Assembly (NCBI GenBank): GCA_026261815.1
Contig: JAMPIT010000350.1
Span: 1,178,001 to 1,242,000, forward strand
Length of the DNA stretch: 64,000 nucleotides
Source: Monarcha castaneiventris obscurior
Taxonomy: Eukaryota > Chordata > Aves > Passeriformes > Monarchidae
Reading direction: 5' to 3'
Shown here: positions 39,214-52,125 of the stretch, piece after piece
Layout: every line of letters starts with the position of its first letter
How positions within the stretch are numbered: the first letter of the stretch is position 1
Program-made: the position numbers and the translations under genes
Notes under the pieces: generated by a model
What the model was told of the DNA's origin: nothing
What the model saw: the letters and a program-made list of their open reading frames with translations, nothing else
Databases searched by the model: none

Positions 39214-41360
39214 CAAAACCCAAATCTAATTTCTTGATTTCTTGATCAAAAGGCAGCCATTTCTGTGTTATGAAACTGACCTATCAAATATATTCCGTGT
39301 ATGACTTACTTAAAAATTTCCACTTTTAGAAGTGGTTTATGTGGGGAATAGATAAAGGTGTCATGTATAGGTACTTCAGATGAAATTAAGGAAAAATATT
39401 AATCCATGCACATGAAAAAAACAAAGTTAAAACAGGAAATCTCCAAGAAATCTCCAAGGAATGGGGCTCCTTCTCTGTATTATTTTTTCATTATATTCTG
39501 GAGTAGGTTTCTAAAGGCTGCCACAACCAGCAGGCTCAGCAGCAGCCACAGTTAAGGATCACAGGTAGAGGATTATGCCATGTTCAAATAGGTTTGGACA
39601 CGTTCTGCTCAGCTCTGTTCTTGGCATTTGGTATCTGAAGATATACTGGTCCTTTTCGAGGTTTCCTCATCATTTTTATCCCACACTTTTAATGTCCTCG
39701 TAATTGTCTGCCTTTTCCAGATGCAAGACAAAGCCAATGCCTTGAATTTAGCAGAATAGAATTCAGTAGCTGGTTTTTCTTTAGAGTGTTTTGTCCAGCT
39801 CCAGCATGGAGCAGGCAGTATAAAACCATTCTGTTTCAAACCGAGTCTCTCTTTTCTTCCTCATAACTCTGTACTTATTCCTGCCATCACACCAGACCCA
39901 ATATGAAAGCAGAAGCCATTAAAAATCAACACCTCTAAACACTGTTTCATTACAGTAGCAGACAATTTGTAAGAGCAGAAGGGCTCAGATATGGTGATTA
40001 GTGTTATAATTGATGGTAAATATTTATAAAAACAATCTTAAACTCAGGATATATCTGTAATATTTTTTTCTCAGCCATTTTATTTCCTTTATATGTGCTC
40101 TCCCACTCTCTAAAACACTTCCACTCATTCCACATGGATTTTAGGATCCTGTTCTAACCTGCTTCCTTTGCACTTTTTGAAGAGGGTTAAATTTCATCCA
40201 CTTCATGTAGTATGCTTTGACACTTCAGCCGCTACAATAGAAGATGCAAAGTAGGCAATGCATATTCACAGCTCCTGAAACAAAAGAAAGCAGTAAAAGA
40301 CATTAGAGTTGCAAAACGAGGCAAGAAAAAACACATTTTTTCCCCAAGGGAAAGGAAGTTCTATTTTTATCTTTGTGTGGAAGAAGGTGATGCTGCAGTC
40401 ACCTAACACTTCAGTAAGATTAAATGTTGATGATATTACTCTTTGTCAGCCTTGAGAAGGTGAAAAAGGCACCTGACAGTCACATGAGGAATACAGAATG
40501 GTGGCAATAAAAACATCTACTTAGTTGCCACCCCTAGTTTGGAAGACTGCTGGAAAAATCCAGAAGTTTTCTGCACTAGGTTTCTCTTCAGCTGTGCTCT
40601 GGTCTGTTATAACTTCATCAATCTTGTTGTTGAGATAGCTGCTAATTGTTTACACTCCTGTAAGTCAAACTGGAACCCACAAATGTGCATTCACAGTGTT
40701 ACCTAAACAAGAACAGCTAAAGCCACCCAAAATGACAAAGAAGGCAAAAGTCATTGTTCAGACATTTAGGGGACAACCAGACACTGGAAAGATCCTTAAA
40801 ATTTTGTTCTGATTTTTGTGTTAGGCCACACAGAAAAAAAAGAAATTATAAAGATATATTAAGTAAAATTGATTGCATTGCAAAATGAGAATAAGATAAA
40901 ATATGTCTGCAAAATACTCTCTTTATTATGCTACATTTTTAATATCTAAAAATAAACCCTTGTTTATTCAGTTTTGATGATAACATTGACTCACCTACCA
41001 TGCAGCAAACCAAAGATTTCTCTAATGTGTTTGTTTTGAAGAAGTAACTTGCAAAACAAGAAGTCCTTTTAGTGGCAATAACATTTTATAATCACAGAAG
41101 GGCTGTCATTTTTGAGGCTGAGAACACAAAATAGCACTTCATGTTTACCATGTTCATAGTCATCAATCTAAGTACCCTGGAGTGGAAGACTTGAAAAGCT
41201 TTACATATAAGCTGCCTCATATGGCGTCGCACGTGTTTCCTCATTTGACATAAATAGCTTCTGGTTGTTCTTTTCTCTACTTGGCTTCACCTCTTCTGAG
41301 GTCAGGTATTGTGCTGATCTCGTGCATGATGAGGGAGGTCAGACACGGCCTTTTGGAGAT
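39214..41360. other. non-coding stretch
   Basis: No gene or interspersed repeat recognised. An 11-bp tandem duplication (GAAATCTCCAA twice) lies at 39436-39457. The only sizeable frame (39609-39839 minus, 76 codons) has no domain. Confidence 0.5.
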
Positions 41361-41400
41361 GCACAGGCTGACTCAGTGCATGAATCACGCTATAAAGAAG
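41361..41400 (+). promoter_or_regulatory. AP-1/MARE-like site next to a TATA box
   Basis: GCTGACTCAGTGCA at 41367-41380 holds a perfect AP-1 core (TGACTCA, 41369-41375) with a GC flank on the left as in Maf recognition elements, followed by TGAATCAC and then TATAAA at 41391-41396. The arrangement resembles a compact TATA promoter driven by AP-1 or Maf factors. The open frame over 41265-41513 spans these motifs instead of starting after them and is not convincing. Confidence 0.25.
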
Positions 41401-41824
41401 GCAGTCTGTCCCTCAGCTTTTATGAAAAATACTCACTAATTTCAGTAAAACTTCTTGTTAACAGCAGGCACTTTAGAAAAATGCAACTGGACTGGGCTTA
41501 TTGCTTCTACTGAGAGCACATCTCCTTAAGACAGTGAGAATGTTCCTGAAGTGCCTGATGTTATGCTTTAGCTGTATAGCCCTCCACCTCCAAATATTTT
41601 ATTTCTTCCCTGTGAGAACAAGTGCAGAAGCAAATAAATTGAGCTAATCAAAAGGCAATCACTAGACTCCTTTAACCCCTCCTAGACCAAACTAAAATGG
41701 CCAGTCAGCAACAAACAAGAGCTAGGTGACTGTATCTGTACACCATTTATCCCATGATGTGGGATGATGCATGGGAAATGCCAAATATTCTGAAAGGAGA
41801 GGAAAGGTTTGGAGATACAGTCAG

Positions 41825-41945
41825 CCTGAGATCAGGAGAGAGGGATTCAGATCCTGACTTTGCCACAGGCGTCTTCTGTGACATCAAATAAATCACACAA
41901 TTTCCCTGTACTCCAGTTTCTGAACATGACATGAAGATAACCCAT
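41825..41945 (+). mobile_element. MIR-like SINE remnant
   Basis: The order of blocks matches the MIR core and 3' region: 'gattcagatcctgactttgccac' (B-box side and core), a 'tgtgacat' block, 'atcacacaatttccctgtactccagtttctgaacatgac' (like the region coding 'cacttaacctctctgtgcctcagtttcctcatctg') and 'gaagataa'. It is highly diverged, as expected for an element fixed in early amniotes. The matching blocks are in order and at about the right spacing. Confidence 0.6.
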
Positions 41946-44009
41946 CAGGAGGTCCACAGGGAAGGGGTGAGCACAAGGTGGACTGCAGTCCTCCATTAGC
42001 ATCAGGTTGCCCTGCAGCTCACACACACACTGCAAGTACCACTGCACTTGAGTTAAGCTCTGCTTTTTTCTCTTCTGCTCCCTGCTTGGTTTGTTCACTC
42101 AGCAGCAGATCCATCTGTGCCATGGTCAGCCCTTCCTACATGCAGTGCCAAGATCTTGCAGGCACCATGGCACTGCGAGCAACAAAGAGGACGTGCCAAA
42201 AGGCCCATCTGAAGGCTACGCCATGATGTAGGCACACACAAGGGCCACGTGTGAGTTTAGTGATGTACCAAATTGCTGGGCAATTGCCTGTGCTCAGGGT
42301 GGCTGTAACAGTGCCCACAACCCCCAGCAGCACAGTGAAGTGGGCTCTTCAGGTTTGCCTGACGTCACTACACAAGCACTGCAGGATCAGTGTCATTAGC
42401 TGTTAGCACCAGAGAGGCAGATCCCTTCTCCCAGCTCAGTGTTACAGTAGGGAAATAGGTGTGGGGGTGTGAAATGGTCAGTTGTTGAATCATAAAGTGA
42501 GAGCAGCTACTCCAAGCCTGCAGGCTTGAGGAGGCATTGGCCAAAACACTTTACTTAGGAAAACTGCAGCCCTGAGTGCTTGGAAGAGGAGGGTGCACAC
42601 AGATACCCCCAGCTCAGGGGCCTGGGTTTGCCTTGCAGCCTACACAGTGCCAGCAAATACGTGGGAGTGAAATTCAATTGTTCAACACCACAATCATCTC
42701 ATTCAGTCAGAAAACCAGCCTTCAGACTAATCCTCCACAGAGACTAGTTACGAGGAAAGTTTCAGCTTGTAATGCTGTCATTTTGGTTACACACATGAAG
42801 ACAAGAAAAGGAGCAGCTTGATTTGAAGTGTTCAGCACCTGCAGCTCCTGTTGACTTGACTGGCATTTCTGACTACTTGACACTTCTGAAAACAAGACCA
42901 ATCCTTTCGCAACAGAAGAGGATTCTTTTTTTCTTCCTTGTAAGAACAATTCACACATAAATCATATAGAAACTGACAAAAAAAAAGTTTAGGGCTGAAA
43001 TCAGACAGGTGATTTTCAGCCCAAAAGTGCTGAACACAGCACACAGAGATACAGATAATTGTAGAAGTCTCCACTTACACTGCAATACGGTGTTCCACCA
43101 CAGTACGAAAAAAGAAATTATACCAGTATGATTATTACTATAAGAAGCTATTGCAGCTCCAGTAAGTGATCACACCACTTAGAAGACTATTAAAGGCTCT
43201 TTTTAACTTCATCTCCTCACCAGTCTCGCCGGGAATTTTTGCTTTGTTATTCTTTCAAGCAAGTGTAAACTGGGGTTTTTTGCATTTTACAAACCCTAAT
43301 GTTCAGCTTCATTCTTGTATCTCTAAAAAACAAAACATTTTTGTATTCTAAAAAACAGCACCATCTGATTTAAATGGCTCTGAGCAGGCATTCATAATTG
43401 AATTCCACTACAATTTTTGAATATAACCACAGATAGGCTGTTTGTTTTTTCAAGCTAAAATTAGTTATAGCCACCAATACAAATGGTCTGCATTCATGCA
43501 GGTTTGTGTAGTGGGCTGCCCACAGCACCCGCATGGTGCCAGATACAAACTTAAACTAGCAATTTGGAAGGATTTCAACATCAGCCTTCCCAATTTCCCT
43601 GTCTAGGGGCTTTCTGAGTAATTAAAGATTACCTAGCTCTTGCTGGAGGCCACCAGTGCATTAGCTAGAGTCAACACCAAGCTCTGGAAAATTGTTGATA
43701 CCTGTCTTTAGTTCTAGTACTCCATAAGTTGTGATAGAGTGACAGGACTCGTGGTAGGGAAGAAGCAGTTGCCACTCGCAGGTGCCAGTGGCGAGGCTTT
43801 GCAGCTGCTCCAGGGGAGGATCACAAACAAACTGGAAAAATACCAGAAAAACCTATCAGAAGATGTTGCAAATTTTATTGGAAATTCTTCCCTCTGAAAG
43901 CAGTTTTCAATATTGTTCTATCAAAATTGAAGCAATTTTGCTATCCTAAAGCAAGGTCTGGTACTCCTTCATATTGCCATGAGAGATGCAGACAACTCAG
44001 TATAATGTG
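41946..44009. other. non-coding stretch
   Basis: No gene recognised. A GC-richer part at 41960-42350 includes CACGTG (an E-box, at 42245-42250) and a few CpGs; frames there (41978-42226 plus, 42136-42333 minus) overlap and have no domain. Confidence 0.5.
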
Positions 44010-44305
44010 TGTTTGAGTCTGCAGGTGATCTCCAGCTGACAGTGGCTGCATGCCTGTTAAAGGGTAAGCATTCAAAAATATCTTCAATAATAAGGAAAAA
44101 GTGGTCTTAAAAGAATAAGGTGCAAGGTTCCAGAAGGTACAAAGTCATAAAGTTAGGGACCAATAGCAAATCCCTCAAGTGTGAGAGCCTGATGGGCAAA
44201 GGCAGTTTAGACAAAGGTTACTCAGATGAATATCTGCAGCCTACAGTAGATCACAAGGTGAACATCAACATGCTGATGTGAAAAAAAAATACTGAAACAC
44301 ATAGT
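44010..44305 (+). mobile_element. old CR1 LINE fragment
   Basis: Blocks in the order of CR1 ORF2 just after the RT active site are present: a 'gtctgcaggtgat' block like the one encoding F-A-D-D, then 'gtacaaagtcataaagttagggacc' and 'cctacagtagatcacaaggtgaacat' (matching the stretch that codes for V-D-H-K-L-N-M). No open frame remains. It belongs to the old CR1 stratum; both ends are approximate. Confidence 0.55.
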
Positions 44306-47300
44306 AAAATTTTGTGTAAAATCTTAATTGATCTTCTGCAGTCCTCAGGGAAAAAATGTTGTTGTGACAGTATAGCTCAACTCCCATAAAGGTAGAAGCT
44401 CCTACTCATTTGGACTTCCACTGTGAAGAAGGATACACTGACATGAGATGCACTTTCTGTCCAGGCTAGGGGAATACACCTGTTCCTACTTCAGTTCATT
44501 GGCAGCTGCCAGAACAGCAGCAGGAAGTTGTCTCGTTTGGAGGCAGAAGAGAATCAGTTGATATGGATAATCAATACACAGCTGTCCAATGCTGGAAACA
44601 TTAGTGCCAGGTAGCAAATAATGTCTGAATAGTCTGTTAACACAAGCTATTAATAACTAATTGGAGAATCAGCTCATAAATTATTCATAAATAGAAATAA
44701 GTTTTATTTGAAGCTGCTGAAGTTTACAAGAGATAATGTGAGCTCCATTCCCAGCCACTTTCCAGACTCTGGATTCCCACCATTCATAGCTCAGTGTCTT
44801 TTGTATTCAATTTTTTTGTAAGAACCGCAAGAAAAGGGTGTTTATGTGAGATAAGGCACCAAAAGTCTAAAATCTAAGTGGTTGTCTGCCTGCAGTTAAC
44901 ACCATGTGTAGGCTAATTTTCAGAGGCTATAAACAAAATATTGCATATTGTATGAACTGCTCAGCAAAACCAAATTCATGCAAAAATTTAGAAGTTGCTG
45001 CTGCTAGACCAGCTTTTTACAGAGTCCTGAGTTGTTCTCTCCTCCCGATCCAGATGCAATGCATGTAGTTCCTGAAAGCTGAGACACCAAGAGCCATTTA
45101 CCCTTTGGTAAATCCCCAAAGCGTCATGTGGTACAGTATGTATAACTGGATATACAAAATACCTGAGAGTAAATTGTGAACTTTAACTCAGGGAAACCCC
45201 ATAGTATATTAATTTAATGGGATAGGGTAGTACAGAAATTTAGTGAGCTTCTACTGGAAGCATAGGAACCCCATTTAATCCTGGGTTGGGTAAATGCCGT
45301 GTTCTGCTATGTGCCTAACCCAGCAGCCACAGCTTGGAGAGAGGCAGTAGCAAATACATCACAGGCAGGTACAATTAATCTTACTTTAAGTATCTACGAA
45401 GCAAAATGCCAAAGAGAACATTCCTTCCTAGCCCTAAACATATTTGTATAACTTTTAAGACTTTAAAACACCTGAAATCCAGAAACTGTAGTAATAGGGA
45501 AACATTCCTGGTATGATAGTTTTTAAGCATTTAACATTATGTAAAGATGACAACATTCTAGAATTATTTTTACAAGTATGTGGAGGTGATTATCACTTAC
45601 TAAAGTCTACAGGTTTTTTCCACAATGGGATCTTTGGCTGAGAAAATCAATTTCAAAGTCCAAAGTTTGTAACAAGTGATTAAACAAAACCGTGCAATGT
45701 TACTCTGAGACTGGTGACTGGTGTTGGCATTAGGATCATCAATGATAAATCCATCTTTAACACATTTAAAAACTCTTAAAGAAAGCAGATCAATTATTAT
45801 TTTTCAAATCTTTGTATAAAAATTAATATTTCTACAGAGAAAATTGTTTTGTTAATCTATCATTTATTCCAACTTGTAAAATCCCTTAGGTACAAAAATG
45901 TAAATATTTACCTAGCCAAAAGTGCTTTTACTAAGTCTCTCTTCAGGAAAAAAAAACCCAGCTATTGTTGGTTATGTAAAAATAGGAAGCACAGTGAAAT
46001 ATTCAACAAACTGGTTTCAGTCACCCCAGGGCAGCCCAGTCGGTTTAGCATAAAAACTTTAGTTAGGAGCTGCCAGGAGATATTTCACTGCATTTGTGTG
46101 ACATTCCTTAACTGGTTTTCATACATTCCAGTTTCATGTAAATATATCCATGCAGAGCTAATGCTGCGATACAAGTAAATGTTTGAGACTCTGCAAGGAT
46201 TAAAAGGGTACCATTAACCTCACTCTTGCCTTTAGCTGGAATATTTCCTGATTTTTTTGACACTTTAATGTATATTTTTTCTATAATTTAAGAGCAAAAT
46301 TAATTTTAATGATTCTTTTTCTGGCATTTCGTTATCATTTGAATGCTAGAAGCCACAAACATATTATGGGACCTGAGTAGCCATGACATTGTGATACTGA
46401 GAGTCTTAAAATAAAGGAGAAAGGAATAAAATTACCCCTTGAACCTCATTTCAATTCAAAAGAGAAAAAAAATCCCAGGCTTGTTAACATAAATAGTATG
46501 TGCAAATATGCATAAGACAACAGCCCCTTGGTAACTTTTTTCCCACAGGAGGGAATTCCTGCAAAATTGTAGGCTATGTGCAGATACTTTATTTTCTAAA
46601 CAAAAATTGCATAATGCGAAAAGACATATACATTTCAACCACTATTAGGGTGTAATTAAATTATGTTAGTTATCTTTGTTTGTAATACAAGGAACAAGAT
46701 TTCTGTTGAAAGTACAAGGCGCTCCTAAGTTAATATCCTTTCATCTCACTAAGTGTCACACTGTAGGTGGTCTGCAGTGCTTTCTTTATACAGAACTTTT
46801 CACAGGATTTGCTTAATTCAATGCTACTTTTTAGCTTTTGGGTCAAGTGAAAAAAATAGCAGGAAAGCCACTAGAGGACAAATTCCCCTTTCACTTAGCC
46901 CATGTAAATCCTGCTGAATGGGGAAAGCAGGACAAAGGCTGAATACTGTGCCTTTGACATAAGGAGAAATACAAATATTTCATGAACAGGGCAACAAATG
47001 TCTTTGAAAGTTGCAACAAAGTAACAATTTCAGTAAAACTTCAGAGCCCATTATTTCCTATTCATTGAAAACATATGTTGATGATGTTGCATATCAGAAA
47101 CAATCAGAAGTCATTTGATTTCTTTTTTCTAAGACTACAACAGTAGCTTACTTTTAATACATAACCAATTGATACAAAACATCTGGTGAGCTGTACTTTT
47201 CGTAGTTTATAGACAAATTCTTGCTTTAAAGGCAAATTGGAAAATTTTATGCTTTCTTTTCCCTATAAATGCAGTATTTCCTCAGCCCCAGTAAGAACTC

Positions 47301-48589
47301 CTTTGCCTTGCTTGCTCACTGTTTCCATGCTGCTGGTGGACATGGATATTGTACATAAGTCTTTAAAAAGAAAAAAAATAGATTTTCTAGGACAAACTCT
47401 TCCTCTCCCACTCTTCACTTCCCACCACCCTGTTTCTCTTGCACCTCTTCATGTAACATTTTGCTGCCTCAGTTGCCACACAGCAGAGTTGACAGCTCGC
47501 ACTGCACAACTATTAGCACAAAGTCTTCCATGCATTAAGAAGAAAACTAATGCAATGAAAAACACTTCCAGTGTAAAATGTGAAACTGCTTTTATTTAAG
47601 AAGAGGCCACCGAGTTTTATATACTCAGAGGACAGAAATGCCAAGAAACGTTATCCAGGTCTCTCTTACTGTATTAAACGTTGGAAAGCTTTCTGCAATA
47701 TTGGATTTAGTTTATAAATCTCATCCAGAGCCTAAGATTCTCATATCAGATGACCTTAATGTGATTTCAAAACTCACCTGCTGACTCTCTGACGTACAGA
47801 ATTTGAGTTTCCCCAAGGTTTATGTAATGAACCGAGATGTACTGAAGTAGCAGCCTCCAAACATGCAGAGCTATATTTTTAATTTCTAATAATGCAACTA
47901 AACTAGGTTGTCAAGAAATAATCCAAGACACCCAGATGAGTCTTCTCAATGGCCAAGGCCAAAAGTGCTAGGAGGTTCAAAATGTCAGGTCTCCCCCAAT
48001 AGGAGGAGCTGCTATTGCAAGTCACTGCAGCAGTCCTGGGACACCTCATCAGAAAGCAGCATACAGGCAGCAAGGGAGAGAGCACACACTGTACTTCATC
48101 AACCTGACAGACAACCCAGAAAAGAGTAGTGGAAAGTAAATCCACAAAGAGAAAAGTATGGGCTCAGTGATCATCCAGTAGCAGAAAGAAAAAGAATTCT
48201 GAGGAAAGATGTTAAAAATTAGTCCTAAGCAGGAAAAGTCCAAGTGGCACCAAATCCACGTTTAGCTGTAATATGAGCAAGAACCAGAGGATGTGGTTTT
48301 AGCAAAGACAGACGTTACATAGAAGGATGAGGCAACGATTGTCTAAATACAGCAAAAGAACTTACTATTCCCGAAGGCCCAGCATACACCAGGTTGCACC
48401 ATAACCCAAAGCTTCAGCAATCACCTCAGATATATCAGAAAGACAATTTGCTCCTGGAACCATCTGAAACAGGTATACATGAAGCAATAGTAATTACAGA
48501 TGAGAATCCATGGACATACCACATCCTGCAAAAATATGCATAGATTTGTGGTTTGCAGAAATATGTGTTTGATATATTTGAATGAGAAA
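44306..48589. other. non-coding stretch
   Basis: No gene recognised. AT-rich words with ATTA/TAAT cores cluster at 44640-44700 and 46250-46330. The frames at 45849-46178 (109 codons) and 47237-47599 (120 codons), both plus, have no recognisable domain. The segment 47980-48590 may hold more of the CR1 copy that follows, but I could not match it securely. Confidence 0.5.
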
Positions 48590-49455
48590 ACAAGGAAAAT
48601 TTTAAGAACAACAGGAAATTATGTTATAGGTACCCTAATGTAAGAGGAAGAACTAGGAAGAAATGGTTCATCAGAGAAGGAAAACATTCAATAGATGATG
48701 TCAAGGAGGACCAAGTGTGTCATGCCTTTTCGCTTTTTGTTTTCACTAAAATGGCGACCAGCACAACTACAGAAACAAAATTTTAAAAAAGATTAAAATA
48801 AGGAATGAAAAGTATTCAGGTAACTTGTAAATCAATAGGCCCTGTGAAAGTTACCAAGACAAGTCTGGAAAACTGGCTCATACAATTTCTGAAACATTAT
48901 CAGTTATCTTTGGAAAGATGTAGAGGACTGGTGACATAACAGATGACAGGAAAAGGGCAAATGAGATGCTTATTTTTCAAACAGACATAAAAAGGAACCT
49001 TGGAAATAATAGGCCAGTTCAACTTTTAAGTCCCCTTAAAGTCATGGAACAAATAATTTCCTAAAAATACACCAAAGAAAGAAAAAACAGTTAAAAAAAA
49101 TGTGGAGCACCTGGCAGCAGCAAGTGTATTTGTAAACTTCCAATTCTGCAAAACGAATCTAATTTCCTGCAAGAACTGGCAAACCTGTTTTGTGGATGAG
49201 GGGAGGACCATGGGGAAAGAAGACAAATAGCAAATATCATATAGCTTAACATTAACTAATACATAGTTGACCTTAGTAAATCTTTTGACACTGCTTATTA
49301 TGACGTTCTCGTAAGTAAGCTCAGAACTGTTGTACATGCTATAGTTCACAAACAGATGCAGAACCAGACACAGAGCAATTTTTGGTGGTTCACTGTCAAA
49401 AAAGAGGCATCCACTATTACCAAATATCTTCCTGAATTACTTGTGTGGTGGAGCA
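48590..49455 (+). mobile_element. old CR1 LINE fragment, ORF2 linker to RT motif B
   Basis: A run of blocks follows the CR1 ORF2 order: the linker with 'gtaagaggaagaactagg' and 'gatgatgtcaaggagga'; 'ttttgttttcactaaa'; 'gaaacattatcagttatctttggaaag'; 'ccttggaaataataggccagttcaact' (codes for the N-Y-R-P-V-S/N motif); 'gtcatggaacaaataat'; 'gaccttagtaaatcttttgacactg' (RT motif A, L-D/T-L-S-K-S-F-D-T); and 'ggttcactgtcaaa'. The frame is broken throughout, and the motif-A Asp-containing core is mutated. It is an ancient copy that has lost its 3' end. Confidence 0.75.
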
Positions 49456-51919
49456 AACATACATTGCTATATACATATACACAGACAGCAGAGAGATACA
49501 TTGAAATATTAATATGTATCTTGTGTATCTGAATTAACTGCTGGTAGGAACAGTTGTGAAAAGTCAGAAGCTCAATTAGGGATGGGACTAAAGTCCAGAA
49601 TGAGTTTTTCAGAAACTTGATACAGATTGCAGAAGATGAACATGGGATTAAATAAGCTTTATAGGTAGGTAGAAATAAAAAATTACAAAGTACAACTAGA
49701 GAAGGAAAGGAAAGCATGGTTACGGGAAATTAAAAGCAGTTCACGAGTCACCACACTGAATTTCTACCAAAGGCCAAACCTCATTCTGGACATGCTGGCT
49801 GAAGGGGTCACTCTGAGGCATCTAAAGTCTTTCTCCCTCACTTCTTGGCATTGGAAAGGCCAAGAGCAGTCTGAGTTTATATCAGACTAGTTTGGGGAGT
49901 CACTTCTCAAGGAAAACAGGAGATTTTGGTTAGATTATGATTGGAAGTCTCTCCACAAAAGTGGAAGAATTTGTGCTAATTTTTCTGAGGGAGAACATGA
50001 GGCATTGTAAATTTCCACAGAGGAAATTCCGAATAAACTATTGTTACAGATCATTAATAGTTACAATAGATTACTTTCAAAGGTTGCATTATCCTATCAC
50101 TGGAATTACTCAACATGTGGAAGAAATATTTGCAGGAAAAAATTAAGCGAATTGGTGCTGACTTTGACCAAGGGAATGGACCAACTGATTTGCTGGCATC
50201 TACTACAGCCTCACTGCCTGGGATTTTGTGTCAGGGTTTGACAGTAGATATTTGCATGGAATTTGTATCTTCTGCTTTATCTGTGAGTATCTGATCTCAT
50301 CCGACTGTTAATTGGCCCATTTCTTGGCATTCTTTCCTCTGGTATGTCTGTATACGATGTACACAATGTTATGGTCTCCCTTGTTTCTGTCCTTGGAAAA
50401 GTAATGTCTTCTCTGACTTTTTCAACCCTTTCCAAAAGAAGTCTGAAAAATAAAGTATGGAATCCAAAGCATCCCCTGCAGGGCCTGTGAGCAACTATCT
50501 CGCCCTCAGGCTTCCCAAAGGAAGGCAGAGAGTTGTCTGATGTGCCATGAGAGTGTTTGACTGCTCCATGGTCAGCACTAGCCGCTGTCCTGTTTCCCTC
50601 TCAACTCCTTGCCTGTGTTTGTCCACCAGCTCCATTCCTGTCCAACATGCAATGAGTTCTCTGGAGTGAAGCTGCCTTTTCTTCCCTTTGTTCACACAGT
50701 TGCTATCAGGCTCCTGAGAGAAATCCCCAGGTGCTACAATTAATTCATTATTGCTGGTGATAGTGCTATAAAAATTTGCTGTTTACAATTACTCACATGT
50801 AGTAATTATATGCACTCTTATTTTCCATTTGTTCAAAATATACATTGGGAGAGAGAGAGGCAATGTTTAATCTCTTCTAAATAACTGATTTGCAAGGTTA
50901 TTTCAGATTTTCAGATATGAAAGATTGTGTTCCTTCTACATGAAGTACAACATTCATTTGGGGAAGGCAGAGATAAAGGAGGGGATAAGGCTTATGTCAT
51001 TTGTTGTCTTTCTTAAGTCTTCAGTGAACTCTTCTAGGGAAATATTGCTCCACTTGTTATTCTTACAGCAGACAGATATTAATTCCTATCTTGCATCCAC
51101 CTGCTTATCTACCACATTACAGAGGGGTCCTGCCCACATTTAATCTACTGGTTAAATGCCAGTTTAATTCTTCCATGCTGTAGGCCGCAAGAAATGTGTT
51201 CAAAGGACAGCCCCTCATATGCACACCACAGTATAAACATTTTAATGAAAGAGAATTTTTTGTAGGAGGGGAAAAAAGTTCATTTGCTTTGAAAATAATG
51301 AATAAGCTCTCACTGAAATGAATCTCTTATGTACACCTTTATGTTTCTGATCTGGCAGCTTTGAAGAGCTGATATCATCAGTTTTAGAACCTGGAGTCTG
51401 GCCACTATTCTCTGAAACATGCTTTACAGTGGAAAAGACCATTTGCAAGCAAGTAAAACAATACAGAGAAAAAAAAATCTGGTACTTTTTAAAGCCTGCA
51501 GATTTTTTATTCCTTTGCAACCTTTCTGCTTGACATGCAAAATATTCTGTGTCTCTTACTTAGCATACCACTGCTCTGCTACTCTCCTGCTGCATTAGGG
51601 TACTAGAGCTACTGATGGCAGAGTTTAACTGCAATTTTACTTTTCCACTGGAAGCTGTTTGTGTAATTCCCACTGCATGATGTGGTGCAGTTGTTCCTGA
51701 CAGAGCTTACACTGCACCTGCCCAAGTAAGTATGTATTTCTTCAGTTCCTCTTGCACGTAAGCATAAAAGCACACTGGTGTAAGTTTGACTGCACTAAAA
51801 CCCAAAGTAAACTCACATGAGGGGTTCACAGAGATGGGAAGCTTACTCTAACAGCACTATGCACATTGTATTTCTCACAGGAGTTATCCCAGTTCATAAA
51901 TTCAACTCTTTCTATCGAC
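49456..51919. other. non-coding stretch
   Basis: No gene recognised. The minus-strand frame at 49346-49717 overlaps the antisense of the preceding CR1. A block near 50160-50220 weakly resembles a decayed CR1 3' end but is too diverged to call. Confidence 0.45.
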
Positions 51920-52125
51920 AGAGGAACTGAGGCAGAGGCCATAAGGCTCAGTGAGCCTCAGAGGTTGAACACTGACCCCAACAGAGTAAAGGCAGTGCTT
52001 TTGAATCCTTTCCTCCCCTGGTCCATGCAGTTTACTTACCCAAGAGTGAAGTGAGAATCAGAGCTGGAGTCAGGATTAAGGTACACCTTGTTTCCGCACA
52101 GAACTCTAAGCCATGACTTACTACA
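51920..52125 (-). mobile_element. MIR-like SINE remnant, minus strand
   Basis: On the plus strand the pieces read like the reverse complement of MIR: 'gaggaactgaggca', 'gaggttgaa', then after an interruption 'cttacccaagagtgaag', 'cagagctggagtcaggatt' and 'gaactctaagcc'. The middle (about 51975-52035) does not match and could be a later insertion or simply diverged. The call is moderate because each block is short. Confidence 0.45.

Noticed and set aside
38996..39245. Open frames on both strands with (VN)n and (FT)n repeats
   Set aside because: They are produced by the six-base microsatellite, which cannot contain a stop in those frames.
50160..50222. Decayed CR1 3' end on the plus strand
   Set aside because: Resemblance to the 'ttggactagatgacc' block is too weak and no octamer tail follows.
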